Below, one piece after another: positions 7,315-16,417 of a DNA stretch of 64,000 nucleotides (its first letter is position 1; each line of letters starts with the position of its first letter). Source of the stretch: Acinetobacter tianfuensis (GTDB lineage: Bacteria > Pseudomonadota > Gammaproteobacteria > Pseudomonadales > Moraxellaceae); assembly GCF_003611465.1 (NCBI RefSeq), contig NZ_RAXV01000002.1, positions 62,001-126,000 on the forward strand. The letters are read 5' to 3'. The notes under the pieces are model-generated. The model did no database searches. It was not told the origin of the DNA and saw only the letters and a list, made by a program, of their open reading frames with translations. A program made the translations under genes and the position numbers.

Positions 7315-8955
7315 TTAACCTGCTTTTTGAATGCCTTGAGCTTTGGCCATTTCCTGCTGTTTTAAAAGATTGCGCTGAATCTTGCCGCTTGACGTTTTTG
7401 GCAAGACATCAACAAACTCAATTTCTTTTGGATAAGCATGTTTAGATAACCGTGAACGCACATACTCCTGCAGTTTCAGTTCAAGCGCTAGGCTGCTTGA
7501 ATACTGTGCTTTCAGCACTACAAAGGCTTTTACCACTTCCGTACGTTCTGGGTCTGGCTTGCCCACCACAGCAGACTCCAACACTTCCTCACATTCCAGC
7601 AACGTGCTTTCCACATCAAAAGGCCCTACACGATAGCCTGACGTTGTAATGACATCGTCAGCACGACCAATAAAATCTATACCATTTTGTTCATTTAACC
7701 GAACCGTATCGCCTGTTAAATAGTAATTTCCCACAAATGATTTGCGGTTATTGCCGCCATAACCGTTAAACCAAAACAGCGGCGACTGTGAACAGTCAAT
7801 TGCAAGTGTGCCTATACCGCCTGACTCAACTTCCTCATGGTTTTTATCTAATACAGCAAAACGGTGACCCGGTATGGCATAACCTGCAGACCCAGCTTTT
7901 TTATAATGTTGAAGCGCATGATGATTAGCAATAACCATACCCAATTCAGTTTGGCCATACTGGTCATAAATATTGACTGCTAAATCATGATTAAACCAAT
8001 GAATTACCTCTGGTGTTAGAGGCTCTCCTGCACTGCTGACCACACGCAGATGTGCTTTAATAGAGGCATCAAATTTCTCTTTAAAGCCAAAAAACATACG
8101 GAATGCCGTAGGTGAGCCCGTTAAATTGCTGACTTTGTATTTTTGAATAATCTGTAAAGCATGATCTACGCTAAAAGCCCGTTCATCCATAATAATACTA
8201 TGGCCTAAACTCAACGGCCCAGTAATGCCATAATACAAACCGTATGCCCAGCCCGGATCAGCCAGATTCCAGAAAGAATCTTCCTCGCGCAAATCAACCG
8301 CATGTGTCATATAGCCCTTAAAAGCTAAAACAGCTTTCAGCGGCACAGGAACTGATTTCGCTAAACCTGTCGTCCCAGACGTAAACATCATGAGAAAGTG
8401 ATCATCAAATGTCAGCATGGCCGCTTCACATTCTGCAGGATGATTACTCAGCGCCTGTGCAAAATTTGCATCTGCCGATGCTGCGGCAGGGTTGACCGTT
8501 AAAATATGCGGCACTTTGACACTGTTTAGCTTTGGACACTGCTCAGCATTCGTTACAATCAATTTAGTATGGGCTGTTTCCACACGGTGCTCAATCGCCT
8601 TGGACTCAAATGCAGTAAACAGCGGCTGATAAACCGCGCCAATACGCCAAGCAGCCAATATGGTTATCAGCAATTCAGGTGTTCTAGGCAATAAGCCCGC
8701 AATGCAGTCGCCTTTGCCCAGCCCCAAGCTTTTAAAATAGTTAGCCAATTGACCAGAAGCTTCATCCAGCTGCTCAAAACTCCAGCTTTCAGATTCACCA
8801 TTTTTGCCTTCCCAAATTAAAGCCGTTTTATTTTGCCCAAGGTAGCGCCCGCAGCATTCTGTATAAGCATTGATTTGTGCAGCTGAACCGGTGAGCTGCT
8901 CTGCAATCTGCTGCTCATAATTAAAATCCTGATACGCCTGTTCTAATGTTTTCAT
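7315..8955 (-). CDS. AMP-binding acyl-CoA synthetase (acetyl-CoA synthetase-like)
   Basis: A 546-residue ANL-superfamily ligase that activates a carboxylic acid as acyl-AMP and then acyl-CoA. MMFTSGTTGLAKSVPVP is the P-loop-like A3 motif, DQYGQTELG is A5, YYLTGDTVRLNEQNGIDFIGRADDVITTSGYRVGP covers A7-A8, and PKTSSGKIQRNLLK carries the catalytic A10 lysine. The start at 8955 is chosen because AGAGG lies about 7 nt upstream; a longer frame to 8994 lacks a good site. It lies downstream of an acyl-CoA dehydrogenase and an SDR on the same strand, suggesting short or branched acyl catabolism. The substrate is not readable from sequence. Confidence 0.88.
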   Translation of the reverse strand: MKTLEQAYQDFNYEQQIAEQLTGSAAQINAYTECCGRYLGQNKTALIWEGKNGESESWSFEQLDEASGQLANYFKSLGLGKGDCIAGLLPRTPELLITILAAWRIGAVYQPLFTAFESKAIEHRVETAHTKLIVTNAEQCPKLNSVKVPHILTVNPAAASADANFAQALSNHPAECEAAMLTFDDHFLMMFTSGTTGLAKSVPVPLKAVLAFKGYMTHAVDLREEDSFWNLADPGWAYGLYYGITGPLSLGHSIIMDERAFSVDHALQIIQKYKVSNLTGSPTAFRMFFGFKEKFDASIKAHLRVVSSAGEPLTPEVIHWFNHDLAVNIYDQYGQTELGMVIANHHALQHYKKAGSAGYAIPGHRFAVLDKNHEEVESGGIGTLAIDCSQSPLFWFNGYGGNNRKSFVGNYYLTGDTVRLNEQNGIDFIGRADDVITTSGYRVGPFDVESTLLECEEVLESAVVGKPDPERTEVVKAFVVLKAQYSSSLALELKLQEYVRSRLSKHAYPKEIEFVDVLPKTSSGKIQRNLLKQQEMAKAQGIQKAG

Positions 8956-9197
8956 TTTACAACCTCTTATCCTAAAGGCTGAATGGCATGGCATCTGCGC
9001 TTAGCTCATTCATTGTTATATTATTTTTCCGCATCTGCTTATAGCCGCTGCAGCCGTACATCCCGTACAAATATCCGCACAATCAATCTGTGCTTTTTTG
9101 AAATATAAGATTAGAAAAACATGTTTTGATACCGCCTGCAATTTCCATAACCGTCAAATGCTTTGCAGGCTTTGGGCATCGACTAAAGTCTGATCCA

Positions 9198-10334
9198 TCA
9201 GGCTTTAGCCACTTCGCGGGCAATAACTAAACGCTGAATGTCCGATGCCCCTTCATAGATTTGACTGACACGCACATCACGGTAAATCCGCTCTACAGGA
9301 AAATCGGACACATAGCCATAACCGCCATGAATCTGAATAGCATCTGAACACACTTTTTCTGCAATTTCTGATGCAAAAAGCTTCGCCATAGACGCTTCTT
9401 TTAAACACGGCAATCCTGCATCTTTTAAAACTGCTGCATGCAAAATTAGCTGCCGAGCCGCCTCAATTTGTGTTGCCATATCTGCCAAACGAAAGGCCAC
9501 GGCCTGATGCTGCACAATTTCTACACCAAAGGCTTTGCGTTCATTGGCATATTCCACAGCGGCATCTAAGGCTGCACGCGCCATCCCTACACATTGAGAT
9601 GCAATACCAATCCGCCCAGATTCTAAATTCGATAACGCAATTTTGTAGCCATCCCCCTCTTTACCCAATAAATGGTCAGATGGGATGCGGCAATCATCAA
9701 AAATAATGGTAGCTGTGTCTGAACAATGCTGCCCCATTTTGTCTTCAATGCGCGAAACAATATAGCCAGAGGTTTTTGTCGGCACTAAAAAACAAGAAAT
9801 ACCTTTTTTACCCGCGGATTTATCAGTCACTGCAAATACCAAAGCAATATCTGCATGTTTACCCGTAGTAATAAACTGTTTTGTGCCGTTCATGACCCAC
9901 TCATCGCCGTCACGTACAGCTTGGCACTCTAAAGCGCTGGCATCCGATCCTGCTTGCGGTTCAGTTAAGCAAAAGCAGCCAAGCATGCCGCCTGTTGCTA
10001 ATTTTGTCAGATACGCCTGCTTTTGTATGTCTGTCCCGTAGCGCTGGATAATGCCGCAAGGCAAAGAATTCTGTACACTGACAATCGTTGAAATTGCGCC
10101 ATCACCTGCTGCAATTTCCTCTAAGGCCAGCACCAGTGATACATAATCCATGCCTGCGCCGCCCCATTCTTCAGATACAGTCATACCCAAAGCACCCAAA
10201 GCGCCTAACTCTTTTAATTCTTCTGCTGGAAAACGCGCTGTTTTATCCCGCTCAGCTGCTGTCGGTTTCAGCTTATTTTGCGAGTAATCACGCATCATCT
10301 GCTGAACCATTTTTTGTTCTTCATTTAAAATCAT
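9198..10334 (-). CDS. acyl-CoA dehydrogenase (short/branched-chain type)
   Basis: A 378-residue FAD-dependent dehydrogenase that introduces an alpha-beta double bond into an acyl-CoA and passes electrons to ETF. CFCLTEPQAGSDAS is the FAD-contacting signature, QIHGGYGYVSDFPVERIYRD is the second PROSITE-type motif, and the catalytic glutamate is in QIYEGASDIQRL (E361), the position used by short- and medium-chain enzymes. The frame covers the full family length. It sits between the acyl-CoA synthetase (242 bp downstream) and the SDR. Confidence 0.92.
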   Translation of the reverse strand: MILNEEQKMVQQMMRDYSQNKLKPTAAERDKTARFPAEELKELGALGALGMTVSEEWGGAGMDYVSLVLALEEIAAGDGAISTIVSVQNSLPCGIIQRYGTDIQKQAYLTKLATGGMLGCFCLTEPQAGSDASALECQAVRDGDEWVMNGTKQFITTGKHADIALVFAVTDKSAGKKGISCFLVPTKTSGYIVSRIEDKMGQHCSDTATIIFDDCRIPSDHLLGKEGDGYKIALSNLESGRIGIASQCVGMARAALDAAVEYANERKAFGVEIVQHQAVAFRLADMATQIEAARQLILHAAVLKDAGLPCLKEASMAKLFASEIAEKVCSDAIQIHGGYGYVSDFPVERIYRDVRVSQIYEGASDIQRLVIAREVAKA

Positions 10335-10402
10335 TGAGTGTCCTTTATTTTTAAATTTTTACTTTGAATACTGAAATTTAAATCCGTCAGTGCTATCGCG
10401 CT

Positions 10403-10495
10403 GGGCGACATGGATGTCGCCCGATGAACTGAGATATATGGACATATCTTCAGTTCAGCAAGGGTTTTTTGTTCCTTTTGATCCCTCAAAAGGAA
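10403..10495. repeat. Three-palindrome intergenic repeat element
   Basis: Three consecutive inverted repeats lie in 93 bp. The first is GGGCGACATGGATGTCGCCC (10403-10422, 9-bp arms). The second is an imperfect hairpin at 10426-10456 with GAACTGA/TCAGTTC outer arms. The third is a perfect 10-bp hairpin at 10472-10495 (TTCCTTTTGA/TCAAAAGGAA). The combination recalls dispersed intergenic elements I associate with Acinetobacter genomes, but no second copy is present in this window. It separates the SDR and acyl-CoA dehydrogenase genes. Confidence 0.6.
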
Positions 10496-10582
10496 AGTAT
10501 CGCCTCCACAAATCCAATCAATTGCAAAGATAAAATTGAGGCTGTGATCGATGGCTCTGCTAGTTTTTTAATATTGCCTGTT

Positions 10583-11353
10583 TTATTTTGGCTGCATGCG
10601 AATCGCGCCATCCAAACGGATCACTTCACCATTTAAATAACTATTTTCAAAAATATGCCCCACCAGATGCGCAAATTCTTCAGGACGCGCCAAACGCGGC
10701 GGAAATGGCACCATTTGCCCTAAAGCATCCTGCACATTTTGCGGCAAACCCTTAAGCATGGGCGTTTCCATAATGCCCGGCGCAATGGTCATAACGCGGA
10801 TTGCTTCACGCGCCAGTTCACGCGCTAAAGGCAAAGTCATAGCAACTACAGCGCCTTTAGAAGCCGAGTATGCAGATTGACCAATTTGGCCGTCATATGC
10901 CGCAACTGATGCTGTATTGACAATGACACCGCGCTCTTCTTCGCCAGACTGCATTTCATATTTCGCCATTAACTGCGCTGCATAGCGGATCATATTAAAA
11001 GTGCCTGTGACATTAATGTTCAGCACTTTCTGGAACACCGCCAAATCATGTAAACCGTCACGGCCTAAGACTTTGGCTGAAGGCGCTATACCCGCACAGT
11101 TCACCAAGCCATTCAATTGACCATATTTCTTTTCTACATGCTGAAAGAAAGCCTCAACCGCAGCGTCATTGGTTACATCCAGCTGTACAAATTCAGCATG
11201 TTCACCTAAATGCTGCTGCAGCGCCTCTCCTAAGTCCTGATTCATATCAGCCATAATGACTTTAGCGCCCTGAGCCGCCAAGTAACTGGCAGTGGCAGCG
11301 CCAAGACCTGACGCGCCTCCAGTAATGACAAACACTTTTCCTTTAATTTTCAT
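10583..11353 (-). CDS. SDR-family 3-hydroxyacyl-CoA dehydrogenase-like oxidoreductase
   Basis: A 256-residue classical short-chain dehydrogenase, close in character to type II 3-hydroxyacyl-CoA dehydrogenases (HSD17B10-like). The TGGASGLG cofactor loop is at residues 11-18, acidic D35 after strand 2 favours NAD, NCAGIA is at 85-90, and the catalytic triad is S149, Y162 and K166 (YSASK). The start at 11353 follows AAGGA. An upstream in-frame extension to 11467 is not supported by homology. Together with the synthetase and dehydrogenase, this supplies activation, first oxidation and second oxidation of a beta-oxidation-type pathway. No hydratase or thiolase is in the cluster. Confidence 0.85.
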   Translation of the reverse strand: MKIKGKVFVITGGASGLGAATASYLAAQGAKVIMADMNQDLGEALQQHLGEHAEFVQLDVTNDAAVEAFFQHVEKKYGQLNGLVNCAGIAPSAKVLGRDGLHDLAVFQKVLNINVTGTFNMIRYAAQLMAKYEMQSGEEERGVIVNTASVAAYDGQIGQSAYSASKGAVVAMTLPLARELAREAIRVMTIAPGIMETPMLKGLPQNVQDALGQMVPFPPRLARPEEFAHLVGHIFENSYLNGEVIRLDGAIRMQPK

Positions 11354-11503
11354 TTTATTTTTTTCCTTCAAGAAATAACACAATGTTCGACTTAAGACAC
11401 AGAGTAACCATAGATTATTTTCGGTACAATTTCCAAATACTGCATCTGATGTGATGTATTTGAACAATAGAACAAGAACCCTAATGATTCATGGATAAGT
11501 GAT

Positions 11504-12526
11504 TTGGAATACGATGCATTTAAAGGAACGATATCCATTCGATTAGTCAAAGAAGCGCTATTGGATGCTCAAAAACAGCAGCTGGATACGGCGGCGCTGC
11601 TGACACAGGCTGGCATAGCGCCTGATCTGCTGCAGTCCGATAAAACCCGTGTTTCTGTCAGTCAGTTTGCACAGCTCTGGATCGTACTGGCAAATACAAT
11701 GAATGATGAATTTTTTGGCATGGACAGCCACCCGATGCGCCGCGGCAGCTACACGTTTCTCAGTAAATCTGCCCTTCAATCAGCCAATGTTCAAAAAGCG
11801 CTGACACATATTTTGCAGTTCCTCAATGCCGTACTGGATGACTTTCAAAGCAAAGCCTTCGCAGAAGAAAATTACGCCTACATCGTAATTCAGGATATGC
11901 AGCAGCCCAAACGCATGTTCAGCTATGCGACCTATCTGATGCTGATTCACGGCCTGCTGTGCTGGCTAAGCGGACAGCGGATCGTGCTTAACCGCATACA
12001 GCTCAAATGCCTTCCGCCAGAAGATGACAGTGACTATAAAGTTCGCTTTTGTGATGACATTCAGTATCAAGCAGATGAAAACTATATACAGTTTGATGCT
12101 GCTTACTTAAATATTCCAATTAAACAAGATCAAAAAGCATGGCATAAATTTATTCGCCATACGCCCTATAACCTGCTGGTTCGTTTTAAAAATCCAAATG
12201 CGCTCAGCCATCAAATCCGTAAACACCTTTTGCAAACCAGCACTGTTCATTGGGCGGAACTTGGTGAGCTGGCGCAGCAGTTCAATATGTCTGAAGCAAC
12301 AATGCAAAGACGCCTCAAACAAGAGGGCTTAAACTTCCAGCAGCTGAAAAATGATTTAAAACGGGATTTAGCAATTGATTTACTGACACAGCCTGAGCTG
12401 ACACTGCAAGATATCAGTGAACAGCTGAATTTTCATGATGCCAGCGCTTTTCACCGCGCTTTTAAAAAATGGACGGGTTTAAACCCTGGCGCATACCGAC
12501 AACACCATTTATTCGATCAAAACTAA
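11504..12526 (+). CDS. AraC-family transcriptional regulator (OruR/ArgR-like)
   Basis: A 340-residue regulator. The N-terminal 200 residues resemble the arabinose-binding-like domain of OruR/ArgR-type AraC proteins (TQAGI...DKTRVSVSQFAQLW). The C-terminal 100 residues are a double helix-turn-helix (LAQQFNMSEATMQRRLKQEG and ISEQLNFHDASAFHRAFKKWTGLNPGAYR). The only in-frame start before the conserved region is TTG at 11504; the ATG at 11491 is in another frame and hits a stop. It is divergent from the SDR gene with 150 bp between starts, so it most likely controls the catabolic cluster. Confidence 0.87.
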   Translation: MEYDAFKGTISIRLVKEALLDAQKQQLDTAALLTQAGIAPDLLQSDKTRVSVSQFAQLWIVLANTMNDEFFGMDSHPMRRGSYTFLSKSALQSANVQKALTHILQFLNAVLDDFQSKAFAEENYAYIVIQDMQQPKRMFSYATYLMLIHGLLCWLSGQRIVLNRIQLKCLPPEDDSDYKVRFCDDIQYQADENYIQFDAAYLNIPIKQDQKAWHKFIRHTPYNLLVRFKNPNALSHQIRKHLLQTSTVHWAELGELAQQFNMSEATMQRRLKQEGLNFQQLKNDLKRDLAIDLLTQPELTLQDISEQLNFHDASAFHRAFKKWTGLNPGAYRQHHLFDQN

Positions 12527-12745
12527 AAAACATTGAAGTGGATACTGCTGTTTTATATTCATTTTTTAATTTCATTTGAAAAAATAGTGAAATAACTCAC
12601 AGTTTCCACAAATAAAAACGACTGGCCATTCATCCCTAAAAGATTGAACTTTAGTCTAGATTAGTATAATTTTCACTCAATTCGAAGCGTTTTGCTTTTT
12701 TTCGGCTGTATCCAAATCTCCACTGATCACCTCAAGGGCTCCCGC

Positions 12746-13099
12746 ATGCTTAAGATGATTGATGTACTCGAGCAAAGCTTAGTACAAAATTTTTCTGAAT
12801 CTATTTTTGATAATGCTGAACACAGTGAAGTTCAGTTTCATCAAGAGTTGCTTAATATCTCTGACATTGACTTAGCCAATATCATGTCTGCTTTCTTCTT
12901 AAATGACCAAGCAGCTGAACTTGCTCAAGCATTAGATATCTCTGCAGAAACAGTGGCAGAGATTCAAGCTGGCGCAAATCTTAAAGATGAAAGCCTTATT
13001 CCTGCAACAGCAAAAATTGTCGCGTACTGCCTTGCCGTTGAAACAGATGCTTTAAATCAAGTTGAAATTTCTGAGTGCCTGCAAGATTACCCGATGTAA
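12746..13099 (+). CDS. conserved-looking hypothetical protein, 117 aa
   Basis: A small acidic soluble protein with no signal peptide. It is rich in Asp, Glu, Ala and Leu and predicted mainly helical. ALDISAETVAEIQAGANLKDESLIPATAKIVAYCLAV reads like a Cro/HTH-like helical arrangement, but the basic recognition residues expected of a DNA-binding helix are absent. ATG 12746 is preferred over a frame opening at 12692 because that extension looks non-coding; the Shine-Dalgarno site is modest. A very strong terminator follows immediately, supporting an expressed gene. I do not recognise a family. Confidence 0.65.
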   Translation: MLKMIDVLEQSLVQNFSESIFDNAEHSEVQFHQELLNISDIDLANIMSAFFLNDQAAELAQALDISAETVAEIQAGANLKDESLIPATAKIVAYCLAVETDALNQVEISECLQDYPM

Positions 13100-13106
13100 T
13101 TGGCAA

Positions 13107-13144
13107 GCAATAAAAAACGGCCTGAACAGGCCGTTTTTTATTGC
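13107..13144. terminator. Long perfect-palindrome bidirectional terminator
   Basis: Perfect arms of 18 bp around an AA loop, with the core ACGGCCTG/CAGGCCGT flanked by A and T runs. It follows the 117-aa gene. Confidence 0.88.
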
Positions 13145-13354
13145 TGAATTTTCATTCAACAAACAGATTGAATAAGCTGTGTTTTTTATCATGCAGAGAG
13201 GCCATTTTAGGGCCTTAATTCACAATATAAGCTTATTTCCATTTATTCAATTTCTTTATTTAATACACGTATAATCCAATACATAAGTTCCATTTACAGC
13301 ATTGTGCTTTCTGCTTCATCTTATAATTTTACCCAATTCAAAGCATAGACCTAA

Positions 13355-13379
13355 AAAAAGCGCAATCAATGCGCTTTTT
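13355..13379 (-). terminator. Terminator after prmC
   Basis: AAAAAGCGCA/TGCGCTTTTT stem with an ATCAA loop. The longer T run is on the minus strand, downstream of the prmC stop. Confidence 0.8.
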
Positions 13380-13392
13380 CTATTGGCCCGAT

Positions 13393-14211
13393 TTAGTGTG
13401 GCCACTGACCCAAAGTTACCCGATCATTACCGCCGTAGTCTTTTACAGTGCGCACCTCACGGTAACCTGCCTGTAAGAACAGATGGCGTACTGCGTCACC
13501 TTGATCATAACCGTGTTCAAGCGCAACCCAGCCATTAACGGTTAAATGCTTTTTGCCTTGCTGAATAATTTGCTCAATATCTGCAAGACCATGCTTATCA
13601 GCAACTAAAGCACGTTCAGGCTCTGTTGCTAAATCTTTCATATGGATGTCATCTGCATCAATATATGGCGGATTCGATACAATCACATCAAAAAAGGCGC
13701 GGCCAAAAGGTTTTAACCATGAACCCAATACAAATTGTACATGCTCAAGATCATGCTTTTTCGCATTAAACTCTGCCACTTCTAAAGTTGGCTCGTAAAT
13801 ATCCGAAGCGGCTACTGACCAATTTGGGCGCTCACTGGCTAAAGATAAGGCAATTGCACCTGTTCCTGTTCCCAAATCCACCACACGGGCATCTTCAGGC
13901 AAGTCTAAACGCAGTACAGTTTCTACCAAAACTTCAGTATCTGGGCGCGGCACTAAAGTATCTTTAGTTACTTTCAGATCTAAAGTCCAAAATGGCTGAG
14001 AACCGGTAACATAAGCCAAAGGCTCGCCAGCTGCGATACGTGCAAGGCCATCAACATATTGCTGCTCTTGCTCGGCAGTCAGTTCTTGATCCTTTTTCAT
14101 GATTAAATCAAAAGAATCAATTTTGGTGATGTGTTCTAACAGCCACGCATTTTCCTGACGCTCATAGCTTTCAGGTTCACCTCGGTAGGCCAAAGCCTGT
14201 GCAATATTCAT
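13393..14211 (-). CDS. prmC: peptide chain release factor N5-glutamine methyltransferase
   Basis: A 272-residue SAM-dependent methylase that modifies the GGQ glutamine of release factors. DLGTGTG (112-118) binds SAM, and NPPY (180-183) is the catalytic motif for amide nitrogen methylation. LVPRPDTEVLVE is the typical PrmC signature. Its ATG shares one base with the prfA stop (TAATG), so translation is coupled to the gene for its own substrate. Confidence 0.96.
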   Translation of the reverse strand: MNIAQALAYRGEPESYERQENAWLLEHITKIDSFDLIMKKDQELTAEQEQQYVDGLARIAAGEPLAYVTGSQPFWTLDLKVTKDTLVPRPDTEVLVETVLRLDLPEDARVVDLGTGTGAIALSLASERPNWSVAASDIYEPTLEVAEFNAKKHDLEHVQFVLGSWLKPFGRAFFDVIVSNPPYIDADDIHMKDLATEPERALVADKHGLADIEQIIQQGKKHLTVNGWVALEHGYDQGDAVRHLFLQAGYREVRTVKDYGGNDRVTLGQWPH

Positions 14212-15299
14212 TAGCCACCATTCTGCTGCGCTAATAACGCCAGCTGATCAGCTTGATATTCGCGGTGCAAGCTATCAAGCAATTCTGTTAAATCACCTTC
14301 CATGACTGCATCTAACTTATATAGTGTTAAGTTGATACGGTGATCCGTCATACGGCCTTGCGGGTAATTATAGGTACGGATGCGTTCAGAACGGTCGCCT
14401 GAACCCACCAAGTCACGGCGCATTTCAGAAGTTGCAGCATCGGCAGCAGCACGTTTGGCATTTTCTAAACGTGATACCAGCAGCGCCATCGCTTTGGCTT
14501 TGTTTTTATGCTGTGAACGTTCATCCTGACATTCAACTACAGTGCCTGTTGGAAGATGCGTAATACGTACAGCAGAATCTGTTTTGTTAATGTGCTGACC
14601 ACCCGCGCCTGATGCGCGGTAAGTATCAATGCGAAGTTCTGAAGGATTAATTTCTACAGTGGTATCGACATCAACCTCTGGAAGAATGGCAACTGTACAC
14701 GCGGATGTATGTACACGGCCTTGAGATTCCGTTGCAGGCACACGCTGTACACGGTGTGCGCCGCTTTCAAACTTCAAACGGCCATAAACCCCTTCACCAT
14801 TAATGAGGCAGATCACTTCTTTATAGCCGCCGTGTTCACCATTATTTTCTGACAGCACTTCAATACGCCAGCCTTGTGACTCAGCATATTTACTATACAT
14901 ACGGTACAAGTCACCCGAGAAAATTGCTGCTTCATCACCGCCTGTACCAGCGCGAATCTCTAAATAGGCAGAGTTTGCATCATTCGGATCTTTTGGAATC
15001 ATTAAGATATTGAGATCTGCTTCCAAACTTGCGATCAGCGCCTTATTGTCTTTAATTTCTTCCTGCGCCATTTCCTTAAAATCTGGATCTGACAGCATAG
15101 CTTCAGCTGTTTCAATATCTGCTTCTGCTTGAGTATATTTATGCCAAACTTCAGTGATTTCTGTTAAATCACTATGCTCACGAGAAAGCTGACGAAAGCG
15201 CTTATTGTCAGAAATAACTTCAACATCGGCCAATAACGCCGTTAATTCTTCGTGACGGTCAGAAAGCTGATCTAATCGTAAACGTAACGATTCTTTCAT
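14211..15299 (-). CDS. prfA: peptide chain release factor 1
   Basis: A 362-residue RF1 that terminates translation at UAA and UAG. The codon-reading PAT tripeptide is at 188-190 and the peptidyl-hydrolysis GGQ is at 233-235 ([16 protein letters not shown]). Both are at the same positions as in E. coli RF1. It is the first gene of the coupled prfA-prmC pair. Confidence 0.97.
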   Translation of the reverse strand: MKESLRLRLDQLSDRHEELTALLADVEVISDNKRFRQLSREHSDLTEITEVWHKYTQAEADIETAEAMLSDPDFKEMAQEEIKDNKALIASLEADLNILMIPKDPNDANSAYLEIRAGTGGDEAAIFSGDLYRMYSKYAESQGWRIEVLSENNGEHGGYKEVICLINGEGVYGRLKFESGAHRVQRVPATESQGRVHTSACTVAILPEVDVDTTVEINPSELRIDTYRASGAGGQHINKTDSAVRITHLPTGTVVECQDERSQHKNKAKAMALLVSRLENAKRAAADAATSEMRRDLVGSGDRSERIRTYNYPQGRMTDHRINLTLYKLDAVMEGDLTELLDSLHREYQADQLALLAQQNGG

Positions 15300-15775
15300 T
15301 GTAAAAATATCTCAATAGCTGCTGCTCTTTGCTAAACAAAAAACAGATCATTTATAAATTGCGCTTAGTTTACTCATTCTGCTGCCTAAAAGACATATAT
15401 ATTGCGGTTTTGCATACATTCTGACAGCTGAAACGGCGTTTTATTTTGAGAAAAATTTCATGCTGTATTTTCCAATGACATTCCTTTTGCACTTTTAGCC
15501 AATCACTGCATTTCTGCTCGTTCTTATTTCAGCGACGTATTTCACCCAAAACACAAAGCAGGAAAACCCATTCTTTCTCCCGATTTCCTTCATTTTTTCA
15601 GCACATTGAATAAAGCTTAGCCAGCTTTCTTACTTTTGTTACAAAGCTGAAACATTCCACACACCAAAGCACAGCACTTCTCTAGGCAGCTCTCCACATT
15701 TTTAAACAGGACTTTTGTTACATTCTATCCATCGATTAAATAATACGTCCTGCCAATAGGGACATGGAGTTTCAC
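15300..15775. other. 476-bp intergenic region with a repeated 12-mer
   Basis: The region lies between the divergent prfA and first glycine-zipper gene. I see no convincing gene. The 12-mer ACTTTTGTTACA occurs twice (15632-15643 and 15711-15722). The first copy lies in the loop of an inverted repeat CAGCTTT...AAAGCTG (about 15622-15649). Both could be regulator sites for the downstream exported protein. Confidence 0.45.
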
Positions 15776-16204
15776 ATGAAAATGAATGCATTTTTAATGA
15801 GCGCTGCTTTAGCAACAGCATCACTATTTACAGTAAGCGCACATGCAGATAACTCAACTCGTATTGCAGCAACTTCTGCTTTAGGCAGTGTAGCCGGTAC
15901 AGCAATTGGCAAACAAATGGGCGGCAACACTGGTGCAATGATCGGTTCTGCAATTGGCGGTGCTGGCGGCGCTGCTGCAGCAACGAACAAACGTGACCGT
16001 ACAGCTGCAGCCATTGGCGGCGGTCTTGGCGGCGCTGGCGGATATGCTGTCGGTAAAAATATGGGCGGCTCAACAGGCGGTTATATCGGTTCAGCACTTG
16101 GTGCAGCTGGCGGTTCAGTACTGGGTAAAAAAGTGTCTGAAGACCGTCACTACGATGACCGCAAATACAGCAAAAAATACAAAAAACACCGCCGCGGCCA
16201 CTAA
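15776..16204 (+). CDS. exported glycine-zipper protein, copy 1
   Basis: A 142-residue protein with a Sec signal peptide ending at about SAHA-D. It then has three blocks of glycine-zipper helices (GSVAGTAIGKQMGGNTGAMI, GAAAATNKRDR, GGLGGAGGYAVGKNMGG) and a Lys/Arg/His-rich tail. This architecture is like the glycine-zipper 2TM proteins of the cell envelope, whose role is not settled. The ATG at 15776 has GGAG 6 nt upstream. It is closely similar to the next gene, so the pair is a tandem duplication. Confidence 0.82.
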   Translation: MKMNAFLMSAALATASLFTVSAHADNSTRIAATSALGSVAGTAIGKQMGGNTGAMIGSAIGGAGGAAAATNKRDRTAAAIGGGLGGAGGYAVGKNMGGSTGGYIGSALGAAGGSVLGKKVSEDRHYDDRKYSKKYKKHRRGH

Positions 16205-16217
16205 TTTCAGTCTGTTT

Positions 16218-16243
16218 AAAAAGCACCTTCGGGTGCTTTTTTT
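16218..16243 (+). terminator. Terminator after glycine-zipper copy 1
   Basis: AAAGCACC/GGTGCTTT stem with a UUCG tetraloop and a T7 run. Confidence 0.9.
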
Positions 16244-16417
16244 ATAGCTTGCACAAGCTCGCTTGCTTAATCAGATAAAAATGAATGAATCATAGAGAAT
16301 AATTACACAACATTGACAATCTGTTTCAGCAAAACACTAATCACCTCCATCATCATCCCTCAATGCTTAGATAAATTAAATGTATAGATTAAACAGTGTG
16401 CTCCTAGGAGTTTAAAA

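Noticed and set aside
13265..13380. Possible small RNA ending at the prmC terminator on the plus strand
   Set aside because: A TATAAT is present near 13270 but there is no acceptable -35, and the terminator is better explained as serving prmC.
15828..16226. 132-codon minus-strand frame
   Set aside because: Antisense to the glycine-zipper gene, rich in Arg and Gln as expected from complementing Gly/Ala codons.
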